This document shows positions 7,176 to 14,905 of a stretch of 15,999 nucleotides of DNA, in pieces (position 1 is the first letter of the stretch; each line of letters starts with the position of its first letter). Where the stretch lies: assembly GCA_018224315.1 (NCBI GenBank), contig JAGTVF010000332.1, forward strand, positions 1 through 15,999, given 5' to 3'. Both the position numbers and the translations under genes were made by a program. The DNA is from Desulfobacterales bacterium (GTDB taxonomy: Bacteria; Desulfobacterota; Desulfobacteria; Desulfobacterales; Desulfosalsimonadaceae). Below the pieces are notes generated by a model. That model saw only the letters and a list, made by a program, of their open reading frames with translations. It searched no databases and was not told the origin of the DNA.

Positions 7176-8028
7176 CGCCCTTCAGTGGACAGCCGGATAT
7201 TTTGACACCCATGGAATCGATTCTCCCCGACTGACCGCAGAGATTTTGCTGGCCGCGGTAATGCAAACCACGCGCATTGATCTTTACATGCGCCATGATC
7301 AGCCCCTGGCCGGGGAGGAACTGGCCGCATTCCGTGAGATGATCCGCCGGCGGGTGAGACACGAGCCGGTGGCCTATATTCTTGGTGAAAAAGAATTTCT
7401 GGGCTGCAGCTTTACCATTACACCTGATGTGCTCATCCCCAGGCCCGAAACCGAGCACCTGGTGGAAGCCGCCCTGGAGCGCCTGCCGGAAAATCAAGAT
7501 CGCAGCCGAAGGGTCCTGGACCTGGGCACCGGCTCCGGGGCCATTATTGTCTGTCTTGCCGCAAAAAGGCCCGGCAACCGCTATTTTGCCATGGACCGAT
7601 CATTTTCCGCCCTGCAGGTGGCCCGAAAAAACGCCGCAGCCCACGGGGTGGCCCATCTCATTGATTTTTTCACCGGAAACTGGTTTTCCGCCGTCAGGGA
7701 CGCGGAGGCCGGTTTTGACATGATTGTTTCCAATCCGCCTTATATCCCGTCAGCTCAGCTCGGGGGCCTGCAGCCGGAAGTGGGCCAATATGAACCCCGT
7801 ATGGCATTGGACGGGGCCGATGACGGGCTTTCTGCCATCGCCCAACTCGTGGCCAGGGCCCCGGCTTATTTGGCTGCCAGGGGCTTTTTGCTCATGGAAA
7901 TCGGCTGGGATCAAAAATCGGCGGTTGAAAAACTTTGCCTGGAGGCAGGGGCTTATGAGCCGGCCCGGTTTGTGCGTGATTACGGGGGACATGACCGGGT
8001 GGCGGTCCTGCAGAAAAAATCCGGTTAA
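7129..8028 (+). CDS. prmC: Peptide chain release factor N5-glutamine methyltransferase
   Basis: Methylates the glutamine of the GGQ motif in release factors using S-adenosylmethionine, which speeds termination. The 299 residues have an N-terminal helical substrate-binding domain (about 12-100), the SAM-binding motif [11 protein letters not shown] (129-139), and the catalytic NPPY (202-205). The pairing with prfA, its substrate, directly upstream is classic. The ATG at 7129 lies inside the end of prfA. A GTG at 7168 would remove 13 residues and cut the overlap to 8 bases, but it has no better ribosome site, so the longer form is kept with some doubt. The next gene is rpsB, which has its own promoter right after this stop. 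Confidence 0.93.
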   Translation: MSNPSPRKPPTWTVLDALQWTAGYFDTHGIDSPRLTAEILLAAVMQTTRIDLYMRHDQPLAGEELAAFREMIRRRVRHEPVAYILGEKEFLGCSFTITPDVLIPRPETEHLVEAALERLPENQDRSRRVLDLGTGSGAIIVCLAAKRPGNRYFAMDRSFSALQVARKNAAAHGVAHLIDFFTGNWFSAVRDAEAGFDMIVSNPPYIPSAQLGGLQPEVGQYEPRMALDGADDGLSAIAQLVARAPAYLAARGFLLMEIGWDQKSAVEKLCLEAGAYEPARFVRDYGGHDRVAVLQKKSG

Positions 8029-8037
8029 GAAAAAATA

Positions 8038-8066
8038 TTGCAGACCCGGCCGCGTTTTGCTATAGA
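8038..8066 (+). promoter_or_regulatory. Sigma-70-type promoter for the rpsB operon
   Basis: TTGCAG (8038-8043, 4 of 6 to consensus) and TATAGA (8061-8066, 4 of 6) are separated by exactly 17 bases. It lies just after the prmC stop (8026-8028). Transcription would start near 8073, giving a leader of about 118 bases with the hairpin at 8103-8141. Confidence 0.6.
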
Positions 8067-8102
8067 TACCCAATTTATGAATTAACGACGCACGCCCTTT
8101 GA

Positions 8103-8141
8103 CCGGCCGCCTCGGTGCTTTTGCATAAAGTCGGCGGCCGG
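8103..8141 (+). promoter_or_regulatory. GC-rich hairpin in the rpsB leader, candidate regulatory RNA
   Basis: Arms CCGGCCGCC (8103-8111) and GGCGGCCGG (8133-8141) pair perfectly over 9 bases around a 21-base loop, which itself holds a small TGC/GCA stem (8117-8125). No U tract follows, so it is not an intrinsic terminator. Leaders of rpsB-tsf operons in other proteobacteria bind S2 for feedback control; a similar role here is inference from position. Confidence 0.45.
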
Positions 8142-8190
8142 GAGGATAAGGGCGGTGGAATCCAAAACCGAAGCAAAAGGAGTGTTGTCA

Positions 8191-9075
8191 ATGGCCTATG
8201 TAACCATGAAAGAACTGCTTGAATCCGGTGTCCATTTCGGCCACCAGACCCGCCGCTGGAACCCCAAGATGAAAAAATACATTTTCGGGGCCAGAAACGG
8301 CATCTACATCGTTGATCTGCAGCAGACGGTCCGGATGTTTAAGACCGCCTATGATTTCGTGGCCAACACGGTGGCAAACGGCAAAAGCGTGCTGTTTGTG
8401 GGCACCAAGAAGCAGGCCCGGGAATCGGTCTACGAGGAGGCCAACCGGTGTGAAATGTATTATGTTCACAACCGCTGGATCGGCGGCATGCTCACCAACT
8501 TTCCCACCGTCAAAAAGAGCATCGAGCGGCTCAATTATCTCAATACCATCGAAAATGACGGATCCATTAACCTGTATCCCAAAAAGGAACGGGTGAAAAT
8601 GCTAAAAGAACGGGCCAAGCTTGACAGCAACCTTGGCGGTATCCGCACAATGAAATCGCTTCCCGGCGCTATGTTTGTGGTGGATCCCAAAAAGGAGGCC
8701 ATTGCCGTGCGCGAAGGGCTCCGTCTGGGCATCCCCGTGGTGTCCGTGGTGGACACCAATTGTGATCCGGATCTCATTGATTATGTGATCCCCGGCAATG
8801 ATGACGCGATCCGCTCAATCCGGCTGATCACCTCCCGGATCGCTGATGCCGCCATTGAAGGCGCCCAGCACAGGGAAGAGAAAATGCAGGCCGAAAAAGA
8901 CAAGCAGGCCGAGGAAGCCCAGATGCAGGCGGCCGGAAAGGCCGAACGCCGCGTGGAGACCCAGGATGAACAAGGGCCGGTGGTGGAAGTGATTCGCAAG
9001 GCATCCGCGGCCAAACCCCAGACACCGGCTCCGGAATCGGAACAATCTGAAGAAGCTGTGAATACAGGAGAGTAA
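8191..9075 (+). CDS. rpsB: 30S ribosomal protein S2
   Basis: Late-assembling 30S protein needed for S1 binding. The 294 residues start [20 protein letters not shown], the standard S2 opening, with [22 protein letters not shown] (22-43), [14 protein letters not shown] near residue 95, and [19 protein letters not shown]. From about residue 225 there is a Glu/Gln/Lys/Ala-rich tail that is longer than in short S2 proteins and probably disordered. The AAAAGGAG site (8176-8183) lies 7 bases before the ATG at 8191. A GTG at 8155 would add 12 residues with no family support. The stop overlaps an ATG that could also start tsf. Confidence 0.97.
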   Translation: MAYVTMKELLESGVHFGHQTRRWNPKMKKYIFGARNGIYIVDLQQTVRMFKTAYDFVANTVANGKSVLFVGTKKQARESVYEEANRCEMYYVHNRWIGGMLTNFPTVKKSIERLNYLNTIENDGSINLYPKKERVKMLKERAKLDSNLGGIRTMKSLPGAMFVVDPKKEAIAVREGLRLGIPVVSVVDTNCDPDLIDYVIPGNDDAIRSIRLITSRIADAAIEGAQHREEKMQAEKDKQAEEAQMQAAGKAERRVETQDEQGPVVEVIRKASAAKPQTPAPESEQSEEAVNTGE

Positions 9076-9077
9076 TG

Positions 9078-9677
9078 ATGGCAACAATTAGTGCTGATAT
9101 GGTAAAACAACTCCGCGACCGTTCGGGCGCGGGGATTATGGATTGCAAGGAGGCCCTGAGCGAGTGCGACGGGGATATGGAAAAGGCCGCGGATTACCTT
9201 CGTAAAAAAGGCCTGGCCACGGCCAAAAAACGCTCCGGGAAAGTGGCCGGCGACGGCGTGATCCAGTCCTACATACACATGGGCGGCAAGATCGGGGTGC
9301 TCGTGGAAGTCAACTGCGAAACCGATTTTGTGGCCAAGACCGATGAATTCAAGGAATTTGCCAAAAACATCGCCATGCACATTGCCGCCTCCAGTCCCCT
9401 TGGCGTGGTTCCCGAAGACATCCCCGCAGACGTGGCCGAGCGTGAAAGGGAAATTTATCGCCAGCAGGTACTGGAAATGGGCAAGCCCGAAAATGTAGCC
9501 GAAAAAATCGTCGACGGCAAGATGAACAAGTTTTACAAGGAATCCTGCCTGATGAACCAGCTCTACATCCGGGATACCAATTTGACCATCTCAGATGTGT
9601 TAAACGAGATGATTGCCAAGACCGGTGAAAAAATCACCATTAACCGGTTTGCCCGTTTTCAGATCGGAGAAAGCTGA
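9078..9677 (+). CDS. tsf: Elongation factor Ts (compact form)
   Basis: Guanine-nucleotide exchange factor for EF-Tu. The 199 residues have the N-terminal UBA-like domain with [16 protein letters not shown] (12-27) and the TDFV motif (82-85, in [12 protein letters not shown]) that contacts EF-Tu. At about 200 residues it is the short form with a single core repeat, against about 283 in Escherichia coli. Two consecutive ATGs exist; that at 9075 overlaps the rpsB TAA, and that at 9078 is 7 bases from the GGAG (9067-9070) and gives the usual [10 protein letters not shown] start. The close coupling of rpsB and tsf is conserved widely. Confidence 0.96.
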   Translation: MATISADMVKQLRDRSGAGIMDCKEALSECDGDMEKAADYLRKKGLATAKKRSGKVAGDGVIQSYIHMGGKIGVLVEVNCETDFVAKTDEFKEFAKNIAMHIAASSPLGVVPEDIPADVAEREREIYRQQVLEMGKPENVAEKIVDGKMNKFYKESCLMNQLYIRDTNLTISDVLNEMIAKTGEKITINRFARFQIGES

Positions 9678-9682
9678 AAATT

Positions 9683-10408
9683 TTGAATCAGGCCAAATAC
9701 CAGCGCGTATTACTGAAGCTCAGCGGCGAAGCCCTGATGGGCGACGGCAACTACGGCATCCACCCCGACACCCTTGGATATGTGGCCCGGGAGGTCAAAT
9801 CCGCGGTGGATCTCGGGGTGGAAATGGCCGTGGTGGTCGGCGGCGGCAACATTTTCCGGGGTGTGGCCGGCAGCTCTCAGGGCATGGACCGGGCATCGGC
9901 CGATTATCTGGGCATGCTGGCCACCGTCATGAACAGCCTGGCCCTGCAGGAGGCCCTGGAAAAACTCGAAATTCCCACCCGGGTGCTTTCAGCCATATCC
10001 ATGCACCAGGTGGCCGAGCCTTACATCCGCAGGCGGGCAGTCCGGCATCTGGAAAAAAAACGGGTGGTTTTATTTGCTGCAGGTACCGGCAATCCGTATT
10101 TCACAACGGATACCGCTGCTGTTTTGCGGGCGGCCGAGATTCACGCCGAAGTTCTGCTCAAGGCCACAAAGGTCGACGGTGTCTATGATATGGATCCCGT
10201 TGGCAACTCCGCTGCAAAATTTATCCGGGATATCGACTACATGACGGTTCTGGAAAAAAGGCTTCATGTAATGGATTCCACGGCCATTTCCCTGGCCATG
10301 GACAATCATCTGATGCTGGTGGTCTTCAATCTCAGGCAGAGCGGCAATATCCGCAATGTCATCTGCGGGGAGGCCATCGGCACACAGATTTGCGAACCCC
10401 GGAAGTAA
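9683..10408 (+). CDS. pyrH: UMP kinase
   Basis: Hexameric amino-acid-kinase-family enzyme converting UMP to UDP in pyrimidine synthesis. The 241 residues show KLSGEAL (12-18), GGGNIFRG (53-60), [17 protein letters not shown] (68-84), [12 protein letters not shown] (135-146, UMP site) and [13 protein letters not shown] (160-172). The start is a TTG at 9683, five bases after the tsf stop; the GGAG at 9666-9669 is 13 bases away, a weak arrangement that suggests coupling to tsf translation. No alternative ATG upstream or nearby keeps the conserved N-terminus. Confidence 0.95.
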   Translation: MNQAKYQRVLLKLSGEALMGDGNYGIHPDTLGYVAREVKSAVDLGVEMAVVVGGGNIFRGVAGSSQGMDRASADYLGMLATVMNSLALQEALEKLEIPTRVLSAISMHQVAEPYIRRRAVRHLEKKRVVLFAAGTGNPYFTTDTAAVLRAAEIHAEVLLKATKVDGVYDMDPVGNSAAKFIRDIDYMTVLEKRLHVMDSTAISLAMDNHLMLVVFNLRQSGNIRNVICGEAIGTQICEPRK

Positions 10409-10410
10409 GT

Positions 10411-10432
10411 TCTGTCAACCGGCAGATTTTTT
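10411..10432 (+). terminator. Weak intrinsic-terminator-like hairpin after pyrH
   Basis: TCTGTC (10411-10416) pairs with GGCAGA (10421-10426), six pairs including one G-U, around an AACC loop, followed directly by six T residues (10427-10432). It begins two bases after the pyrH stop. The stem is short, so it would at most partly stop transcription into frr; no convincing new promoter for frr follows. Confidence 0.35.
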
Positions 10433-10485
10433 CCCGGCGCCAATCCAAGACTGTTGTCAACCACAATACTTAAGGGCAATAAGCC

Positions 10486-11043
10486 ATGATCGATTTGATT
10501 ATCAGTGAAGCCAGCGAGAAAATGGACAAGTCGGTGGACTCCCTGAAAAAGGATCTGAAAAAAATCCGTACGGGACGGGCATCGCTGAGCCTGCTCGACG
10601 ATGTTCGCGTCAATTACTACAACACGCCCACCCCGCTAAACCAGCTTGCGTCCCTGTCGGTGCCTGAAAGCCGCATGATCACCATTCAGCCCTGGGATCC
10701 TTCTGCGATCAAGGAGATTGAAAAGGCGATCATGAAGTCCAATCTCGGCCTCACGCCCTCCAGCGACGGCAAAATCATCCGCATTACCATGCCGCCGCTG
10801 ACCGAAGACCGGCGCAAGGAGATTGTCAAACAGGTCAACAAAGTCTGCGAGGAATACCGGATCGCGGTGCGAAATATCCGCCGGGAGGCCAATGATTCGT
10901 TAAAAACCCTGAAAAAAGACGGTGATGCCTCAGAAGATGACGTGACCAAGGCCTTTGACGAAATCCAGAAGCTTACCGACGAGCATGTCAAACAGATAGA
11001 CGACATGTATAAGGACAAGGAAAAGGAGATCCTTGAAGTCTGA
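10486..11043 (+). CDS. frr: Ribosome recycling factor
   Basis: Splits post-termination ribosomes together with EF-G. The 185 residues form the typical L-shaped two-domain protein: long helices with KIRTGRASLSLLD (26-38), the beta domain with ITIQPWDPSAIKEIEKAI (about 65-82) and LGLTPSSDGKIIRITMPPLTEDRRKE, and C-terminal helices rich in charge. It is full length. An AAGGG site lies about 10 bases before the ATG. Its end overlaps uppS by 11 bases, so the two are translationally coupled. Confidence 0.97.
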   Translation: MIDLIISEASEKMDKSVDSLKKDLKKIRTGRASLSLLDDVRVNYYNTPTPLNQLASLSVPESRMITIQPWDPSAIKEIEKAIMKSNLGLTPSSDGKIIRITMPPLTEDRRKEIVKQVNKVCEEYRIAVRNIRREANDSLKTLKKDGDASEDDVTKAFDEIQKLTDEHVKQIDDMYKDKEKEILEV

Positions 11044-11779
11044 TGCTGCCGAAAACGCCGGGCTTGACCCCTCCAGGCTGCCTGTTCACGCGGCAGTGAT
11101 CATGGACGGAAACGGCCGGTGGGCCCAAAAGCGGATGCTCAACCGGATCAAGGGCCATGAACGGGGGGCGGATACCGTTCGCGCGGTGGTGCGTGCCAGC
11201 CGCGAAATCGGCATCGCCTACCTTACCCTGTATGCCTTTTCCACAGAAAACTGGCAGCGGCCCAAATCCGAAGTCAAAGCCCTGATGACCCTTCTCAAGC
11301 GCTTTCTGGCATCCGAGCGCGAGGAGATGATCCAAAACAACATCCGACTTCAGGTCCTGGGCCAGACCCACCGGCTGCCCGAAGATGTGGTCCAGGGCCT
11401 GGCTGAAGTCACAGAGCAAACCCGCAACAATGACGGACTTTGCCTGTGTCTGGCCCTTTCCTACGGGGGGCGCACAGAAATTGTTCATGCCGCCCAAAAT
11501 CTTGCCCGGCAGGTCAGAGACGGGCGCATGGACCCTGAAGACATCACCGAAGCGCTGTTTTCGCAAAATCTGTATACCGCCGGAATACCGGATCCGGAAT
11601 TGCTGATCCGCACCAGTGGCGAATACCGGATCAGCAATTTTTTGTTATGGCAGATCGCCTATTCGGAGATTTTTGTAACACCCACCCTGTGGCCGGATTT
11701 TACCCGCGAGGAATTTATTGGCATCCTCAGGGATTTTCAAAAACGGGAGCGCCGTTTCGGCCAGGTTTCGGAGCAATGA
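11033..11779 (+). CDS. uppS: Isoprenyl transferase (undecaprenyl diphosphate synthase)
   Basis: Cis-prenyltransferase that extends farnesyl diphosphate with isopentenyl diphosphate to the C55 carrier lipid for peptidoglycan and O-antigen. The 248 residues carry the catalytic VIMDGNGRWA (22-31, Asp25), GHERG (41-45), TLYAFSTENW (65-74), LALSYGGRTEI (140-150) and the signature around DPELLIRTSGEYRISNFLLW (187-206). The start is TTG at 11033, five bases after an AGGAG (11024-11028) inside frr. Product length cannot be proven, but length and context favour C55. A 13-bp inverted repeat with a T run lies within the signature codons (11598-11643). Confidence 0.95.
   Translation: MKSDAAENAGLDPSRLPVHAAVIMDGNGRWAQKRMLNRIKGHERGADTVRAVVRASREIGIAYLTLYAFSTENWQRPKSEVKALMTLLKRFLASEREEMIQNNIRLQVLGQTHRLPEDVVQGLAEVTEQTRNNDGLCLCLALSYGGRTEIVHAAQNLARQVRDGRMDPEDITEALFSQNLYTAGIPDPELLIRTSGEYRISNFLLWQIAYSEIFVTPTLWPDFTREEFIGILRDFQKRERRFGQVSEQ
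11598..11643 (+). repeat. Perfect 13-bp inverted repeat plus T6 inside uppS (terminator-shaped)
   Basis: AATTGCTGATCCG (11598-11610) and CGGATCAGCAATT (11627-11639) are exact reverse complements with a 16-base loop, and T runs through 11638-11643. The stretch codes for the conserved ELLIRTSGEYRISNF part of UppS. A 12-base direct repeat, GAATACCGGATC, occurs at 11583-11594 and 11621-11632, and CCGGATCCGG (11588-11597) is a self-palindrome, so alternative folds are possible. Confidence 0.6.
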
Positions 11780-11828
11780 TGCCATAGGCGCGGATTTGCC
11801 CTGACCCCAAACCATCCGGGATCGTATT

Positions 11829-12638
11829 ATGCACTTAAAGCGTTGGATCACCAGCATTATCGCTGTCCCCCTGCTGATTGCCCTGATTTTTTGGGCATCT
11901 TTGCCGGTTTTTGCCGCATTTATTTCCATTGTGGCGGCAGTGGCCCTTTATGAATATTTTTATATTGTTTTCCGGGAGGATCGCGGCCGCATATTTACGC
12001 CTGTTGCCTTGTCGGCAATGGCAGCCGCCATTGCGATGATCATGGCGGTGGCCTGGCTGCCGCCAGCCGGTCTGCCCTTTTTGGTGTTTCTGGGGCTTGC
12101 GGCCGCAGCACTGCTTTCCATGCAGGCATACAAAAAAGACCCCCGGATTATGGAAGCCGTAGCGCTTCAGGTCCAGGGGGTGGTTTATATCGGGCTGAGC
12201 CTGTCTATGCTGGTGCTGCTGCGTGCACAACCCCAGGGGCTGGCCTGGCTTTTTTTCGTTCTTTTTGTTGTGTTTCTCGGGGATGTGGGCGCATTTTACG
12301 TGGGCACCTACAAAGGGCGGCACAAGCTCAACGCCGCTATCAGCCCGGGCAAAACCATAGAAGGCGCCCTGGGCGGACTGGGGGCCAACTTGATTGTTGG
12401 CCTGGTGTTTAAGCTGCTGTTTATCCCTGAGCTTTCCGTTTTGCATACAATGGTGCTGGTGCTGCTCATGGGAGTCGCCGGCCAGGCAGGCGATCTGTTT
12501 GAGTCCGAGCTCAAGCGCACAGCCCGGATCAAGGACTCGGGCGCGATTCTGCCGGGCCACGGCGGGATTTTGGACCGCATTGACGCCCTGCTGTTTGCCG
12601 TGCCCGTGGCTTATGCATGGAAGATACTGGTGCTTTAA
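11829..12638 (+). CDS. cdsA: Phosphatidate cytidylyltransferase
   Basis: Integral inner-membrane enzyme making CDP-diacylglycerol from phosphatidic acid and CTP, the branch point of phospholipid synthesis. The 269 residues contain about seven or eight hydrophobic segments (for example 7-27, 29-46, 58-76, 81-98, 116-132, 138-158, 184-199, 206-219). The family signature runs from SELKRTARIKDSG (226-238) through LPGHGGILDRID (241-252). GDVGAFYVGTYKGRHKL (151-167) and SPGKTIEGALGG (172-183) are also typical. The start ATG at 11829 has only a weak GGGAT site. It is 49 bases after uppS and 14 bases before dxr. Confidence 0.95.
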   Translation: MHLKRWITSIIAVPLLIALIFWASLPVFAAFISIVAAVALYEYFYIVFREDRGRIFTPVALSAMAAAIAMIMAVAWLPPAGLPFLVFLGLAAAALLSMQAYKKDPRIMEAVALQVQGVVYIGLSLSMLVLLRAQPQGLAWLFFVLFVVFLGDVGAFYVGTYKGRHKLNAAISPGKTIEGALGGLGANLIVGLVFKLLFIPELSVLHTMVLVLLMGVAGQAGDLFESELKRTARIKDSGAILPGHGGILDRIDALLFAVPVAYAWKILVL

Positions 12639-12652
12639 CCGGAAGCGGAGCT

Positions 12653-13813
12653 ATGAATTTCCGTAAACTCGCCGTTTTGGGCTCCACCGGCTCCATCGGC
12701 AGAAACACCCTGGCAGTGGCAGAGCGTTTTCCTGAACAGTTCTCGATCCGTGCCCTGACGGCCAGAAACAACATTGATCTGCTGGCAGAGCAGGTTCGGC
12801 GGTTTTCCCCGGACATTGCTGTGGTCTATGACCCTGCTGATGCCCGGGCGCTCAGGCAAAAGCTTGATGCAGGCGTTTGCACGAAAATTCTTTCCGGCGA
12901 GCAGGGATATCTGGATGCCGCCACCCATGCAGAGGTGGACATGGTGGTTTCGGCCATGGTGGGCGCAGCCGGTCTGCTGCCGACACTGGCCGCCATAGAG
13001 GCGAAAAAAAACATTGCCCTGGCCAACAAGGAAACCCTGGTCATGGCCGGCCAGCTGGTCATGGAAAAAGCCCGGGCCCACGGGGTGCAGGTGCTTCCGG
13101 TAGACAGCGAGCACAGTGCCATTTTTCAGTGTATGTGCGGCAATCTGCGAAAAGATGTTGAAAAAATCCTTCTCACCGCTTCGGGCGGCCCTTTTCGCAA
13201 CCGGCCCGCAAACGAGTTTTCCCGGGTGACCCTGGCAGATGCCCTGGATCATCCCACCTGGCAGATGGGCAGCAAGATTACCATTGATTCGGCCACGCTT
13301 ATGAACAAGGGTCTGGAGGTCATTGAGGCCATGCACCTGTTTTCATTGGGTGTGGACCAGGTGGAGGTTGTGATTCATCCCCAGAGCATTGTTCATTCCA
13401 TGGTGGCGTTTTGCGACGGCACGGTCATGGCCCAGATGGGTCTGCCCGATATGCAGGGCGCCATTGCCTATGCCCTGTCATATCCGAATCGGCTGCCTTT
13501 AGGGCTGTCAAGGCCGGATTTTGCCGATATCGCACAACTCACGTTTCAGGCCCCGGATTTGGAAAAATTTGTCTGCCTGGCTTTGGCCATGGCGGCGGGA
13601 AGAACCGGGGGTACCATGCCCGCAGTGCTCAATGCCGCTAACGAGGTGGCTGTGGCGGCATTTCTTGACAGCCGCATCGGGTTTGACCGGATTGCCGGGC
13701 TGATCAAAGCTGTTATGCAGCAATATGAGCCGGTGATGGATCCCGACCTGGAGGCCATACTGGCCGCAGACGCCTGGGGCCGCAAGGCAGCCAAGGCGCA
13801 GCTGCCGGAATAA
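12653..13813 (+). CDS. dxr: 1-deoxy-D-xylulose 5-phosphate reductoisomerase
   Basis: NADPH-dependent conversion of deoxyxylulose phosphate to methylerythritol phosphate, the committed step of the non-mevalonate isoprenoid pathway. The 386 residues show the NADPH loop LGSTGSIG (9-16), SAMVGAAGLLPTLAAIEAKK (100-119), ANKETLVMAG (124-133), metal ligands in PVDSEHSA (D151, E153) and MNKGLE (E222), and HPTWQMGSKITIDSATLMNK (200-219). An ATG at 12617 inside cdsA would add 12 residues, but the ATG at 12653, 7 bases after GGAAG, gives the standard N-terminus. Its product supplies the isopentenyl units used by UppS upstream. Confidence 0.97.
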   Translation: MNFRKLAVLGSTGSIGRNTLAVAERFPEQFSIRALTARNNIDLLAEQVRRFSPDIAVVYDPADARALRQKLDAGVCTKILSGEQGYLDAATHAEVDMVVSAMVGAAGLLPTLAAIEAKKNIALANKETLVMAGQLVMEKARAHGVQVLPVDSEHSAIFQCMCGNLRKDVEKILLTASGGPFRNRPANEFSRVTLADALDHPTWQMGSKITIDSATLMNKGLEVIEAMHLFSLGVDQVEVVIHPQSIVHSMVAFCDGTVMAQMGLPDMQGAIAYALSYPNRLPLGLSRPDFADIAQLTFQAPDLEKFVCLALAMAAGRTGGTMPAVLNAANEVAVAAFLDSRIGFDRIAGLIKAVMQQYEPVMDPDLEAILAADAWGRKAAKAQLPE

Positions 13814-13835
13814 GACTGATAAAGGGACACGCTAT

Positions 13836-14900
13836 ATGAGTACGGTTATCGGATTGGTCATTGTCCTGGGCGTATTGATTTTTTTCCACGAGCTGGGACA
13901 TTTTCTTGTGGCCAAGGCTTTCGGGGTGGGGGTGGAGCGTTTTTCCCTGGGATTTGGCCCCAAGATTCTGAAAAAAACCATTGGTGAAACCGAATACTGT
14001 ATTTCTGCGCTGCCCCTGGGCGGATACGTGAAAATGGTGGGCGAGCAGCCCGACGCGGAACTCACCGAAGAAGAGATCCCCCGGTCATTTACCCACAAGC
14101 CCGTGTCCCGGCGCATGCTGATTGTGGCCGCAGGGCCGTTTTTTAATTTCATCCTGTGCATATTGATTTTTTTCGGCATCTTCAGTATCTCCGGGCAAAG
14201 GACCCTGGAGCCGGTCATCGGCAAGATCAAGGACGGGTCTCCGGCCCAGTCCGCCGGGCTGGAAAGCGGGGACCGGGTTGTGGGTGTGCAGGACAAGGCC
14301 ATTGACGCCTGGCCTGAAATGGCAGAAGCCATCAGCCAGAGCGGGGGCCGGCCCATTGATTTCACCATAGAGCGCGACGGCCGAAGGCTCCAGTTATCCG
14401 TCACCCCTGTAAAAGACAGTGTGGAAGACGTTTTCGGCGAGACCCGTGAGCGTTTCCTTGTGGGCATTACCGCAGCCGGGGAGGTCCGGGCCGAGCGGCT
14501 CAATCCTGTGGCGGCGATGGGCGAAAGCCTGTACCGGACCTACATGATCGTGGAGCTGACCATCGTGTCCGTGGTCAAGCTCATTCAGGGGGCCATTTCA
14601 GCCGACACCCTGGGCGGGCCCATCATGATTGCCCAGCTGGCCGGCGAGCAGGTGGAGCACGGAATTGTGAACCTGCTTGCGTTTATCGCCCTTGTGAGCG
14701 TGAACCTGGGGATTTTAAACCTGCTGCCGGTACCGGTGTTAGACGGCGGTCATATCCTGTTTTTCGGCATTGAGGCCATCATCGGCCGGCCGGTATCGCT
14801 GCGGGTTCGGGAAACGGCCCAGCAGGTCGGCATTTTTCTGCTTATGCTGCTGATGGTTTTTGTTTTTTATAATGATATCATGAGATTGATGACGGGATAG
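13836..14900 (+). CDS. rseP: RseP-type site-2 intramembrane metalloprotease
   Basis: Membrane zinc protease that cleaves substrates within the bilayer; in Escherichia coli it cuts anti-sigma factor RseA and remnant signal peptides. The 354 residues have the zinc motif HELGH (18-22) in the first transmembrane helix, a second helix near 93-118, one PDZ domain (about 122-195; the Escherichia coli protein has two), and the distal motif NLLPVPVLDGGH (295-306) with Asp303 as third ligand, then a final helix (about 331-346). The AAAGGG site at 13821-13826 lies 9 bases before the ATG. No RseA-like gene is here, so its substrate is unknown. It follows dxr, as in many genomes, and precedes purL by five bases. 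Confidence 0.95.
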   Translation: MSTVIGLVIVLGVLIFFHELGHFLVAKAFGVGVERFSLGFGPKILKKTIGETEYCISALPLGGYVKMVGEQPDAELTEEEIPRSFTHKPVSRRMLIVAAGPFFNFILCILIFFGIFSISGQRTLEPVIGKIKDGSPAQSAGLESGDRVVGVQDKAIDAWPEMAEAISQSGGRPIDFTIERDGRRLQLSVTPVKDSVEDVFGETRERFLVGITAAGEVRAERLNPVAAMGESLYRTYMIVELTIVSVVKLIQGAISADTLGGPIMIAQLAGEQVEHGIVNLLAFIALVSVNLGILNLLPVPVLDGGHILFFGIEAIIGRPVSLRVRETAQQVGIFLLMLLMVFVFYNDIMRLMTG

Positions 14901-14905
14901 CGGCT

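Noticed and set aside
8155..8190. GTG start for rpsB giving a 12-residue extension
   Set aside because: S2 starts at [11 protein letters not shown], and AAAAGGAG lies directly before the ATG at 8191.
10440..10485. Possible promoter for frr (TTGTCA at 10454)
   Set aside because: No acceptable -10 box at 16-18 bases; the AT-rich hexamer present is only 7 bases away.
11835..12560. 241-residue minus-strand frame opposite cdsA
   Set aside because: His/Gln/Gly-rich composition typical of antisense translation of a membrane-protein gene.
12617..12652. Longer start for dxr inside cdsA
   Set aside because: It adds 12 residues before the standard MNFRKLAVLGSTGSIG opening and has no ribosome site; the ATG at 12653 has GGAAG at 7 bases.
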